22,597 bases of DNA from CAMCQY01 sp044370415 (GTDB lineage: Bacteria > Planctomycetota > Planctomycetia > Pirellulales > UBA1268): positions 1 through 22,597 of the forward strand of contig JBILVO010000057.1 of assembly GCA_044370415.1 (NCBI GenBank), given 5' to 3'. The position numbers and the translations under genes are program-made. Under the pieces are notes generated by a model. That model was given only the letters and a program-made list of their open reading frames with translations. It had not been told where the DNA came from and searched no databases. Numbering within the stretch: the stretch's first letter is position 1; every line of letters begins with the position of its first letter. This document shows positions 7,865-15,122 of the stretch, one piece after another.

Positions 7865-7870
7865 TATAGT
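7865..7870 (+). promoter_or_regulatory. Possible -10 element just upstream of the HEAT/PDZ gene
   Basis: TATAGT, five of six matches to TATAAT, lies seven bases before the ATG at 7877. It would give a leaderless or near-leaderless transcript from 7877, or a short leader if the later in-frame ATGs (7886, 7949) are used. No clear -35 box is seen. Confidence 0.25.
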
Positions 7871-7876
7871 GCCCAG

Positions 7877-8938
7877 ATGCCAGCGATGCCCTGCCTCTTG
7901 CCGCGCCCGGTGACCCGTGGCCGCCCGCCGCTCGCGCCGGTGCGGGGGATGGTGATGGCGGCGGTCATGGTGTTCATGGCGGTCGCGTACGACCTCCGTA
8001 CGGTTCCCGCCACCGCTGCGGACGACGCGGCCCCGGCCGCAGCCGCTGCGGACGACATCGCCGCCTGGATCGAACAACTGTCGGCGGAGCAGTTCGCCCA
8101 GCGGGAGGCGGCGACGCGCAGCCTCGCCGGCGCGGGCCGCGGGGCGATCGAGCCGCTCAAGCAGGCGATCGGCCGGGGCGATCTGGAGGTGGGCAGCCGG
8201 GCGGTGGAGATCCTCCGCGAGATGCTCGGCGGCGACGACGTGGAGCTCGCCGCCGACGCCGAGCGGACGCTCGAGTCGCTCGCCGAGGGGACGGATCCCG
8301 CGATCGCGAGCCTCGCCGAGGCGACGCTCGACTTCCACACGATGGGCCTGGCCGATGCCGCCCGGCAGAAGCTCGAGGCGCTCGGCGCGGTCGTCAGCGA
8401 GGAATTCATGCCCTCCGGGCAACGGGGGCTCGCCGTTCTGTTCAACACCGGCTGGACGGGAAAGCCCGAGGACCTGCGGCTGCTCGCCCGGCTCCGTGGC
8501 GTGGCCCGGCTGGGGCTGCACGGCGTGCGGCTCGACGAGGCTAGCGTGGCCGTGCTCGGGAGGCTGCGGGGCATGGAACGGCTGGAGCTGTACGGCACCG
8601 GCGTCGACGACGCGGCGCTGGCCGTCCTGGCGGAGAAGCTGCCCGGCGCGAAGATCGACGTCCGCAAGGGGGGCAAGCTCGGCGTGGGGGGCCAGGCGAT
8701 CGGCGCCTGCGTGATCAACCACGTGCAGGAGGGATCGGCGGCGGCCCGCGGCGGCGTGCAGGCCGGCGACGTCATCCTGCGGATCGACGGGGAGCCGGTG
8801 GCCAGCTTCGAGACGCTGACCGAGCGGGTGGGCCGCCGCGGCCCGGGGGAGAAGATCGAGCTGGAGATCGAGCGCGTTCAGCCCGGCGGCGAACCGCAGC
8901 GGTTCAAGAAAACGGTCGAGCTGGGCGGCTGGGAATGA
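7877..8938 (+). CDS. Secreted/anchored HEAT-like and PDZ domain protein
   Basis: Up to 353 residues. A basic N-terminus leads into a hydrophobic segment (about 25-38, MVMAAVMVFMAVAY) that serves as signal peptide or anchor. After an Ala-rich linker come HEAT-like helices (about 60-155, AAWIEQLSAEQFAQREAATR and LEVGSRAVEILREML). Then come short leucine-rich strand-turn units (about 195-260, LRLLARLRGVARLGLHGV, MERLELYGTGVDDAAL). Last is a PDZ domain (about 266-346) with ACVINHVQEGSAAARGG and VQAGDVILRIDGEPV. No protease domain is present, so it is more likely a scaffold or a periplasmic adaptor than an HtrA enzyme. The start is uncertain: ATGs at 7877, 7886 and 7949 are all in frame. cysC follows after 31 bp and may share the transcript. 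Confidence 0.82.
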   Translation: MPAMPCLLPRPVTRGRPPLAPVRGMVMAAVMVFMAVAYDLRTVPATAADDAAPAAAAADDIAAWIEQLSAEQFAQREAATRSLAGAGRGAIEPLKQAIGRGDLEVGSRAVEILREMLGGDDVELAADAERTLESLAEGTDPAIASLAEATLDFHTMGLADAARQKLEALGAVVSEEFMPSGQRGLAVLFNTGWTGKPEDLRLLARLRGVARLGLHGVRLDEASVAVLGRLRGMERLELYGTGVDDAALAVLAEKLPGAKIDVRKGGKLGVGGQAIGACVINHVQEGSAAARGGVQAGDVILRIDGEPVASFETLTERVGRRGPGEKIELEIERVQPGGEPQRFKKTVELGGWE

Positions 8939-8969
8939 TCGGTCCGACGGGGGGCACGGGAGAGGCACG

Positions 8970-9656
8970 ATGACGGACGCAGGGGAACCGCGACGGGCCG
9001 ACGATCTGGTCGACGTCCGCTGGCATGCGCACGCGGTGAGCCGGGAGGAACGGGAGCGGGCCGCGGGCCATCGCGGCTGCGTGCTCTGGTTCACCGGACT
9101 CTCCGGCTGCGGCAAGAGCACGCTGGCCAACCTCGTCGATCACCGGCTCCACGCCCGTGGCGTTCGCAGCTTCGTGCTCGACGGCGACAACGTGCGACTG
9201 GGGCTCAACGCAGCTCCGGCGCTCCTTCGGGAGCGGCACGGCGAGGCGTTCGCCCGCCGGTTCGGCCTCGGTTTCGCCGCCGAGGACCGCGAGGAGAACA
9301 TCCGGCGGATCGGCGCCGTGGCCGAGCTGTTCGCCCAGGCGGGGATCGTCGCGCTCACGGCCTTCATCAGTCCCTACCGCCGGGACCGCGACGCCGTGCG
9401 GGCCATGCTCGCGCCGGGCGACTTCGTGGAGATCCACGTGAAGGCGCCGCTGGATGTGTGCGAGGGGCGGGATCCCAAGGGACTCTACAAGAAGGCCCGC
9501 GCCGGAGAGATCAAGGGATTCACCGGGATCGACGACCCGTACGAGGAGCCGCTCGCGGCCGAACTGGTGGTCGATTCCGCCACCACACCGGCCGAGCAGC
9601 TGGCCGACCGCGTGGTCGCCTGGCTCGAAGACGCGGGCAAGATTCCGCGGCGGTGA
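8970..9656 (+). CDS. cysC: Adenylylsulfate (APS) kinase
   Basis: A 228-residue kinase that phosphorylates adenosine 5'-phosphosulfate to PAPS, giving activated sulfate for assimilation or sulfation. The P-loop is GLSGCGKST (43-51). It is followed by FVLDGDNVRLGLN (68-80), AEDREENIRRIGAVAELF (104-121), ALTAFISPYRRDRDAVR (128-144), and RDPKGLYKKARAGEIKGFTGIDDPYE (167-192), all hallmark CysC segments. Between GLN and the AEDREENIRR motif the usual few residues are replaced by a longer piece rich in Arg and Ala (about 81-100), an insertion of roughly a dozen residues. GGGAGAGG lies upstream of the ATG at 8970. There is no cysD/cysN or sulfate reduction gene in the window; the upstream PDZ gene is 31 bp away. 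Confidence 0.95.
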   Translation: MTDAGEPRRADDLVDVRWHAHAVSREERERAAGHRGCVLWFTGLSGCGKSTLANLVDHRLHARGVRSFVLDGDNVRLGLNAAPALLRERHGEAFARRFGLGFAAEDREENIRRIGAVAELFAQAGIVALTAFISPYRRDRDAVRAMLAPGDFVEIHVKAPLDVCEGRDPKGLYKKARAGEIKGFTGIDDPYEEPLAAELVVDSATTPAEQLADRVVAWLEDAGKIPRR

Positions 9657-9716
9657 ACGCTCCCGTCGGGACGAGCCGTCACCTGAGAAGCCGTTTCGGT
9701 GGCACGGGGACGGCCT

Positions 9717-10259
9717 TCACTTTCGCGGGCCGATCAGCTCCACGATGTTGCCGTCGGGGTCGCGCACGCAGGTGAGGTGCATGCCGGGGGCGAGTTCAGC
9801 GGGCAGGGCGACCGGCGAGCGGGCGATCGGCTTCACGCCGAGTTTCGCCAGGCGGGCCAGCGCCGCGTCGGTGTCGGCCACCATGATGGTCAGGTAGCGG
9901 AAGCCTGTGTGGGAGTGGATGAACTCGTTGTCACCCGCCCGCGGCGTCGTGCCCGCCACCTGCATGAGCTTGAGCTTCGTGGCATCCGGGCCGTCGCCGA
10001 GCGCGAGCACGCGGATCGAGAGCGGCTTGGAGGCGGTGAGGCCCGCGGCCGCGGCGATGTCGGCGTCGACGGCGAAGCCCGTGAGCTCGCGGAAGCCGAT
10101 CCCCTCGGTGTAGAAGCGGACGCTCCTGTCGAGGTCGCTCACGACAGTGCCGAGGTCGATCGTCGTCCGCGGAAACGTCACGGGCTCCGTGGCGCCGAGC
10201 GGCTCCACGCACAAGCCGACGCAGATCGCGATGAACAGGCAGGAACGTAGGCGAGACAT
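9717..10259 (-). CDS. Secreted VOC superfamily (glyoxalase/dioxygenase-like) protein
   Basis: A 180-residue protein with a signal peptide (1-23, MSRLRSCLFIAICVGL core, likely cleavage at LGA|TEP). The mature part has two VOC beta-alpha modules: TTIDLGTVVSDLDRSVRFYTEGIGF (32-56), and from about 117 HTGFRYLTIMVADTDAALARLAKLG, closing with VRDPDGNIVELIGP. VOC proteins bind a divalent metal and act as lyases, dioxygenases or isomerases, but which is not visible here. Export is unusual for the family, though not rare in planctomycetes. The start at 10259 is supported by GGAGG (10271-10267) seven bases upstream. It converges with cysC, 60 bp apart. Confidence 0.88.
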   Translation of the reverse strand: MSRLRSCLFIAICVGLCVEPLGATEPVTFPRTTIDLGTVVSDLDRSVRFYTEGIGFRELTGFAVDADIAAAAGLTASKPLSIRVLALGDGPDATKLKLMQVAGTTPRAGDNEFIHSHTGFRYLTIMVADTDAALARLAKLGVKPIARSPVALPAELAPGMHLTCVRDPDGNIVELIGPRK

Positions 10260-10349
10260 GAGGGGACCTCCGAAGACGAGTACGGGAAGGGCGGATGCTG
10301 CGATGAGTGTCGTCAGACGTTCACGCCGACGAGTAGGAGCGGATTCCTG

Positions 10350-10454
10350 TCACGTGGCGCACGGCGGCGGGAGCGATCGCCGCCGGGCCGGCAGAAGTCT
10401 CCTCGCGGGATGATTTCGCGCGACGGCCTGCGGCGATTCGTGCGTCGTGGACAT
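10350..10454 (-). CDS. Possible small basic protein (34 aa)
   Basis: A 34-residue reading frame starting MSTTHESPQAVARNHPARR and ending PPPCAT. Its main support is a strong Shine-Dalgarno (TGGAGGA, 10467-10461) with exactly the seven-base spacing seen for the VOC and NTF2-like genes. It is rich in Arg and Pro with no recognisable domain. It sits between rpoD and the VOC gene on the same strand. It could be a true small protein, a leader peptide, or the start of a gene that has frame-shifted; a different frame continues to 10313 with the hydrophobic end NPLLLVGVNV. I cannot choose between these. Confidence 0.35.
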   Translation of the reverse strand: MSTTHESPQAVARNHPARRLLPARRRSLPPPCAT

Positions 10455-10582
10455 GCGAAATCCTCCAGGCTCGTCGAGCTTCTGCCGATCCCGGCTCGCC
10501 GTTTTGCAGCGCGAAGGGCCATCGCGTCGCCGGCGCGGGCCAGCCGCCGTCGACGCAGGCGAGCCCGGAGGTGCGAGCCTTC

Positions 10583-10620
10583 GGCGGCCGAGGCACACGT
10601 TGGCTGTGCCTCCGGCCGCC
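10583..10620. terminator. Second strong hairpin downstream of rpoD
   Basis: A stem of 15 bp with one bulged base: GGCGGCCGAGGCACA (10583-10597) pairs with TGTGCCT (10605-10611) plus CGGCCGCC (10613-10620), leaving a 7-nt loop. It abuts the hairpin at 10621-10657. There is no T-run. It is likely part of the rpoD transcript end, or a dispersed palindromic element. Confidence 0.5.
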
Positions 10621-10657
10621 CACGGCTGCACGGGCCATGGATGGCCGTGCAGCCGTG
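10621..10657. terminator. Strong hairpin immediately after the rpoD stop codon
   Basis: A perfect 13-bp inverted repeat (CACGGCTGCACGG at 10621-10633 with 10645-10657) and an 11-nt loop start three bases after the rpoD TAG. The position fits a transcription terminator or a 3'-end stabilising structure. No T-tract follows on the minus strand, so Rho-independent action is not certain. Confidence 0.6.
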
Positions 10658-10660
10658 ACG

Positions 10661-12250
10661 CTAGTCGAGGAAGCCCGAGAGCTCCTCGCTCCGCGCCGGA
10701 GCCTGCAGCTTGCGGACGGCCTTGGCCTCGATCTGCCGGATCCGCTCGCGGGTCACCTTGAAGATGTGCCCCACCTCTTCGAGCGTGTAGCTGTAGCCGT
10801 CGCCGAGGCCGTACCGCAGCTTGATGATCTCGCGCTCCCGGTAGGAGAGCGACTTGAGCACCTTGGCGATCCGGTTGCGGAGCATCTCCTGGGCGGCGCC
10901 GACGGCCGGGTTCTCGGCCCCTGTGTCGGGCAGCAGGTCGCCAAAGTGGCTGTCCTCGCTGTTGCCGACCGGTCGGTCGAGGCTGATCGGGTAGCGGCTC
11001 ATCGCGGTCACGCGTCGGGTCTCGTCGACCGGCGTGCCGGCCCGGGCGGCGATCTCCTCGATCGTCGGCTCGCGACCGTATTCCTGCAGCAGCTGCCGGG
11101 CGACGTTCCGCACCCGGCTCATCGTCTCCACCATGTGCACCGGGATGCGGATGGTGCGGCTCTGGTCGGCCACGGCCCGGGTGATCGCCTGACGGATCCA
11201 CCAGGTGGCGTAGGTGCAGAACTTGAAGCCGCGGCGGTACTCGAACTTGTCGACCGCCCGCATCAGGCCGGCGTTGCCCTCCTGGATGAGGTCGAGGAAC
11301 GACAGGCCGCGGTTGCGGTACTTCTTCGCGATCGACACCACGAGCCGCAGATTGCCCTCCGAGAGTCCGCGCTTGGCCCGCTGGTAGCGGGCGTAGATCT
11401 CGCGGATCTCCGCCATCCGCCGCCGCAGGCTGCGGGGCGTCTCCTGGCAGGCCTTGAGGATCGCGCGGTACTCGTCGACGAGCTTCTGCCTGGCCGACGG
11501 CGGCTGCTTCGTCTTCTTGTGGGCGTCGATCTTGGACTTGAGCTCCTTGAGCCGCACGACGAAGTTGTCGAGCGTGGGGATCATCGCCTCGATCCGCTGA
11601 GTCCGCAGACCGAGCTCCTCGATGAGCCGCACGCAGCGGCGGCGGCGGTGGCCCAGCCGCGACCACGCCTCACGGCGCTCCGCCATCTTCCGCTTCTTCG
11701 ACAGGGCGATCCGGTAGTCGGCCCGATTTTGCCGCAGCAGCACCTCCAGGGTGCGGAGGTTGTGCGGCAGCCGTCCGAGGATCTGTTCCTTCTCCAGCCG
11801 GTCGGTCACCGACACCTGCACGGTGCGGTCGAACGGCAGCTCACCGCGATGGACGCGAGAGAGCACACGGAACGACTGCTGGCAGACGTACTCGCACTCG
11901 AGGAGCTTGGCGCGGAACTGCGCCCGCGTCGTCTCGATCTGCCGGGCCAGGTAGATCTCCTGCGCGCGGGTGAGCAGCGGAATCTCGCCCATCTGCGTGA
12001 GGTACATCCGGACGGGGTCGTCCGACCAGTTCTCCACCTGCTCCGCCAGCACCTCCTCGGCCTCGCCGACCGACTCCACCTCGGCCTCGGCGTCGATCTC
12101 GGCGTCGGGCATCACGACCGCGTCCGGATCGTCGACGAGCAGTTCGGCGTCGGCCTCCTCGGCATCGACGACCTTCTCGGTGAGATCCTCCACTTCCTGC
12201 GGGTTGGAGACGACGTCGTCCTCGAGTTCATCCAGCAGCGAGTCAAACAA
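10661..12250 (-). CDS. rpoD: Primary RNA polymerase sigma factor (sigma-70, group 1)
   Basis: A 529-residue housekeeping sigma factor. An acidic N-terminal part (1-75) precedes region 1.2 (DDPVRMYLTQMGEIPLLTR, 77-95). A long basic, helical linker (about 105-295, with KKRKMAERREAW and RRRRCVRL) separates it from region 2 (LSEGNLRLVVSIAKKYRNRG, 296-315, through WWIRQAITRAVADQSRTIR). Region 3 is at about 375-430. Region 4 (LSYREREIIKLRYGLGDG, then an EEVGHIFKVTRERIRQIEAKA helix-turn-helix) is at about 468-511. Region 2.4 reads FKFCTYATWW, with Cys345 where most bacteria have Ser. The start is TTG at 12250, supported by AAGGAGAA (12263-12256) five bases upstream and by the MFDSLLDELEDD acidic start. 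Ordinary promoter recognition for most genes is expected to depend on it. Confidence 0.96.
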   Translation of the reverse strand: MFDSLLDELEDDVVSNPQEVEDLTEKVVDAEEADAELLVDDPDAVVMPDAEIDAEAEVESVGEAEEVLAEQVENWSDDPVRMYLTQMGEIPLLTRAQEIYLARQIETTRAQFRAKLLECEYVCQQSFRVLSRVHRGELPFDRTVQVSVTDRLEKEQILGRLPHNLRTLEVLLRQNRADYRIALSKKRKMAERREAWSRLGHRRRRCVRLIEELGLRTQRIEAMIPTLDNFVVRLKELKSKIDAHKKTKQPPSARQKLVDEYRAILKACQETPRSLRRRMAEIREIYARYQRAKRGLSEGNLRLVVSIAKKYRNRGLSFLDLIQEGNAGLMRAVDKFEYRRGFKFCTYATWWIRQAITRAVADQSRTIRIPVHMVETMSRVRNVARQLLQEYGREPTIEEIAARAGTPVDETRRVTAMSRYPISLDRPVGNSEDSHFGDLLPDTGAENPAVGAAQEMLRNRIAKVLKSLSYREREIIKLRYGLGDGYSYTLEEVGHIFKVTRERIRQIEAKAVRKLQAPARSEELSGFLD

Positions 12251-12825
12251 GGCGGTTCTCCTTCTTAAGAACGTCAGTCGCGTGAGTCAGTGACGTGAAC
12301 GGCGGTCGGGGGCGTGACGGGACGGTGATCCGGCTGCGATCCGAGGCGGCGTGGTGCGACGACCACGCCCGATGCATCATTCGGGGCGTCGACAGTCTGA
12401 TTCAAGCCGCCGGGGAATCCAGCGGTGCCGCGCGGAGGCTGCGACGGCCATGAACAGGCCGCCCGCAGGGAGTGCAGACCCGCCCTGCGCGGCCTGGAGT
12501 CGAGCAAGATGGGCAGGCTGGCGAAAACGGAGGAGAGCCATGCGCATCGGGGGTATCCAGAGGACGCACGATTATGCCCCTGCCCGGCGCGAAAAGCCAG
12601 CAAAATTTTCGGTGAAAACCTCCCCGGATTCGGTCTCGCCGGCCCAGAATGGTAAAACGATCCGGCGGGAGAGATTCTGCGTGCGTCCCCGACGGTCTCA
12701 TCCGCGGCGGCCGCGTCGAAGCGACACCGCGGAGTGGGCGTTTCCTGCGGCGTCGACATGCCGCGAGAAGCCGTGGATGGCGTGGACAGCAGCGAGTCGA
12801 AACCGAGTTGAAACCGAGTTGAAAC
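12251..12825. other. 575-bp divergent intergenic region upstream of rpoD
   Basis: This separates rpoD (minus) from the zinc-ribbon gene (plus) and should contain promoters for both. It has a locally AT-rich patch at about 12590-12660 (AAAATTTT, TAAAAC) in otherwise GC-rich DNA. On the minus strand a CATAAT (12576-12571) is a possible -10, but no convincing -35 partner is seen. Open frames through it have Arg/Pro/Ser-rich shadow composition and I do not call a gene. An 11-bp tandem duplication sits at its right end. Confidence 0.5.
12799..12825. repeat. 11-bp tandem duplication next to a start codon
   Basis: GAAACCGAGTT occurs twice (12799-12809, 12810-12820) followed by a partial third GAAAC directly before the GTG start of the zinc-ribbon gene. 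It occupies the place where a ribosome binding site would be, and none is evident. Confidence 0.85.
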
Positions 12826-13362
12826 GTGGCCAGCGTTCAGAAAATCTTCCTGCTGCCCTGCGAGTGCTCGGCCGAGATCGAGGTGGTCTCCGGGCAGGCG
12901 GGTGGCACGACAGCATGCCCCGCCTGCGGCAGGCGGGCCGACGTGCCGAAACTCCGTGAATTCGCGAGCCTGCGCACGAAGACGGTCGACGACGGCCGCG
13001 CGGGCCGCGACCGGGCTACGCGCTGGGGGCCGGTGCACGCCGCGGCGGCCGCGGGGCTAACGCTGGCGGCGCTGGCGTGGGGTGGTGCGGCGATCGTGGG
13101 AATGGTGCCGAAGGCCGCGTTCTCCCCCGACCTCATCCGGTCCGACGTCAGTGCCGAGAACGACGTCGTGCTCTACCAGTCGCTCGACGCCCTCGAGAAC
13201 GCGAGCGTCTTACGGATGCCGATGCGCGAGGAGGTCGAGTTGCAGCGCCGGACGCAGTTCGCCGTGAGCATATCGCGGATGCTCGCCGCGATCGGCGGCC
13301 TCGGCGTGGCGGTGGCGGCGATCGCGGGGCTGACGCTCCTGATGGCTCCCGCACGCCCATGA
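12826..13362 (+). CDS. Zinc-ribbon membrane protein, unknown function
   Basis: A 178-residue protein. The N-terminal 45 residues form a small zinc ribbon with Cys12, Cys14, Cys31 and Cys34 (PCECS, then TACPACGRRADVP). A basic linker follows, then two hydrophobic helices (about 72-94 and 150-172) with a 55-residue polar stretch between them (NDVVLYQSLDALENASVLRMP). The likely topology is a cytoplasmic ribbon, two membrane helices and an external loop. Function is unknown; the ribbon could bind nucleic acid or only stabilise the fold. The GTG at 12826 is chosen because it directly precedes SVQKIFLLPCECS. Its TGA overlaps the ATG of the next gene (ATGA, 13359-13362). Confidence 0.75.
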   Translation: MASVQKIFLLPCECSAEIEVVSGQAGGTTACPACGRRADVPKLREFASLRTKTVDDGRAGRDRATRWGPVHAAAAAGLTLAALAWGGAAIVGMVPKAAFSPDLIRSDVSAENDVVLYQSLDALENASVLRMPMREEVELQRRTQFAVSISRMLAAIGGLGVAVAAIAGLTLLMAPARP

Positions 13363-14351
13363 AGGCCGCGTTCATCACGCGGACAGGCGGTCCTGAGGTG
13401 ATCCGCGTCGGCCACCTGCCCGACCCCGTGCCGGGGCCGCGCGAGGTGCTGGTGCGGGTCGCTGCCTGCGCCGTAAACCCGATCGACACCTACGTGCGGG
13501 CCGGCACGGTGGCGATGCCGCTGCCGTTTCCGTTCGTGGTCGGCTGCGACCTCGCCGGCGAGGTGGTGTCGACGGGGGCCGAGGTGGACGGCCTGCGGCC
13601 GGGCATGCGGGTGTGGGGATCCAATCAGGGCCTGCTCGGCCGTCAGGGCACGTTCGCCGCACTCGCGTCTGTGCACGAGCAGTGGCTCTACCCCACGCCG
13701 GACTGCGTCACCGACCGTGATGCGGCGGCCGCCGCCCTGGTGTCGATCACGGCGCACCTGGGGCTCGTCGACAACGCCCGTCTCACCGCCGGCGAGACGA
13801 TTTTCGTCAACGGCGGCTCCGGAGGCGTCGGATCGGCCGTGGTGCGGATCGCAAAGGCGCTCGGCGGCCGGGTCATCGCATCGGCCGGGACTCCCGAGAA
13901 GCAGGCGCGGGTGCTCGAGGCGGGCGCGGATGCCGTCGTCGACTACCATCGAGCCGACGTCGTCGAGGCGGTCCGTGGTCTCGCCCCGCAGGGAGTCGAC
14001 GTCTACTGGGAGACGCAGCGCGAGCCGGCGTTCGATCAGGCCGTGTCGATGCTCGGCGACGGCGGCCGGATGGTGATCATGGCGGGCCGGGAGGCCCGGC
14101 CGCAGTTTCCCGTGGGGCCGTTCTATGTGAAGGGCTGCCGGCTTTTCGGGTTCGCGATGTTCAAGGCCGATCCCCACAGGCAGGCCGCCGCCGCGGCCGA
14201 CATCAACCGCTGGCTCGCGGCCGGCAGGCTGCGGGTGCCGATCGACCGTGTCCTGCCGCTGGAGGAGACCGCCGCGGCCCACGCCCTGCAGGAGGCCGCC
14301 ACCGTGCGCAGGGCGGGCGGCCTCACCGGCAAGATCGTGATCGAGCCGTGA
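13359..14351 (+). CDS. Quinone oxidoreductase-like MDR family protein (zinc-independent)
   Basis: A 330-residue medium-chain dehydrogenase/reductase. The N-terminal GroES-like domain begins MKAAFITRTGGPEVIRVG and includes VLVRVAACAVNPIDTYVRAG (30-49) and PFVVGCDLAGEVVSTG (58-73). The Rossmann domain has VNGGSGGVGSAVVRIAKALGG (150-170) with the nucleotide-binding GxxGxxG. The catalytic and structural zinc cysteines of alcohol dehydrogenases are absent, which places it with the NADPH:quinone reductase (QOR) group. It probably reduces a quinone or an alpha,beta-unsaturated carbonyl with NADPH in the cytosol; the substrate is unknown. It overlaps both neighbours by 4 bp (ATGA upstream, GTGA downstream), so it is in the middle of a coupled three-gene operon. 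Confidence 0.92.
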   Translation: MKAAFITRTGGPEVIRVGHLPDPVPGPREVLVRVAACAVNPIDTYVRAGTVAMPLPFPFVVGCDLAGEVVSTGAEVDGLRPGMRVWGSNQGLLGRQGTFAALASVHEQWLYPTPDCVTDRDAAAAALVSITAHLGLVDNARLTAGETIFVNGGSGGVGSAVVRIAKALGGRVIASAGTPEKQARVLEAGADAVVDYHRADVVEAVRGLAPQGVDVYWETQREPAFDQAVSMLGDGGRMVIMAGREARPQFPVGPFYVKGCRLFGFAMFKADPHRQAAAAADINRWLAAGRLRVPIDRVLPLEETAAAHALQEAATVRRAGGLTGKIVIEP

Positions 14352-15097
14352 GGCAGGTCGCACGTGCCGGCCGTCGCGTCGTCGGGTGCACGGACGGGTT
14401 CATGGCCGCTGTTCTGGCCAGAGTTCTGGTCGGATTCCTGGTCGGATTCCTGGTCGGACTGCCGGTGAGTGCTCTGCCGGGTGTTCTGGCCGGGGCCGTG
14501 ACGCTGGCCGGCGCCGTGGCGGCGCCGCGGATCGTGGCCGCCCAGATCGTATCGCAGGCCGAGGTGCAGACCGGCATCTTCGGTCTCGAGGCGCGGGGCA
14601 GCCGGTTCGTCTACGTTTTCGACCGCTCCGCCAGCATGGCCGAGCCCGACGGCAGGCCGCTCGCCCGGGCGAAGGAGGAGCTGCTTCGCAGCCTCGACCA
14701 GCTCGGCGACGTGCAGCAGTTCTACATCATCTTCTACAACGAGCGGATGCAGCTGTTCACGCCGGGGGCGGCCCGGCGGCTGATCTTCGCGACTGAGGAC
14801 ACCAAGCGGGCGGCCCGTCGCTTCGTGGAATCGGTCCCTGCCGCCGGAGGCACGCGGCACGCCGAGCCCCTGGCCGCCGCCCTGAGGCTGTCGCCCGACG
14901 TGATTTTCATGCTCACCGACGGAGACGAGGCCGACGATCTCGCCGCCGAGGAGCACGCGAAGCTCGGCGAGTCGCTCGGCCGCACCCGCTGCATGATCGT
15001 GCAGTTCGGGGGGGACGGTGCCGTCCGCTCGCCGCGGCTGGCCCGTCTGGCGACGCAGTCGGGCGGCAGTTACACCGTCGTCAACGCGGCAGAGTGA
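14348..15097 (+). CDS. Von Willebrand factor A (VWA) domain protein, exported or anchored
   Basis: Up to 249 residues. A hydrophobic N-terminal stretch (about 20-60) containing the repeated GFLVGFLVGL acts as signal peptide or anchor, with possible cleavage near VAA|QIV (65-66). A VWA domain fills the rest (about 85-247). The MIDAS metal site is complete: DRSAS (92-96), Thr169 in AGGTRHAEPL, and LTDGD (189-193). A metal-dependent protein-protein interaction outside the cytoplasm is the expected role; the partner is unknown. The GTG at 14348 overlaps the previous stop (GTGA). An in-frame ATG at 14402 would give a shorter, more ordinary signal peptide and is a real alternative. It is the last gene of the operon and converges with the CpaB-like gene. 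Confidence 0.85.
   Translation: MRQVARAGRRVVGCTDGFMAAVLARVLVGFLVGFLVGLPVSALPGVLAGAVTLAGAVAAPRIVAAQIVSQAEVQTGIFGLEARGSRFVYVFDRSASMAEPDGRPLARAKEELLRSLDQLGDVQQFYIIFYNERMQLFTPGAARRLIFATEDTKRAARRFVESVPAAGGTRHAEPLAAALRLSPDVIFMLTDGDEADDLAAEEHAKLGESLGRTRCMIVQFGGDGAVRSPRLARLATQSGGSYTVVNAAE
14426..14458 (+). repeat. 12-bp tandem repeat inside the VWA signal sequence
   Basis: CTGGTCGGATTC occurs at 14426-14437 and 14438-14449, with a third partial copy to 14458. It keeps the frame and lengthens the hydrophobic core of the export signal by repeating Leu-Val-Gly-Phe. Confidence 0.85.
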
Positions 15098-15122
15098 GTG
15101 GACCGGCCGGTTGCGGCGTGCG

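Noticed and set aside
6127..8775. An 882-codon open frame on the minus strand
   Set aside because: It is antisense to the solute-binding protein and the HEAT/PDZ gene, has Arg/Ala/Pro/Ser-rich composition and no domain. Long antisense frames are expected at this GC content.
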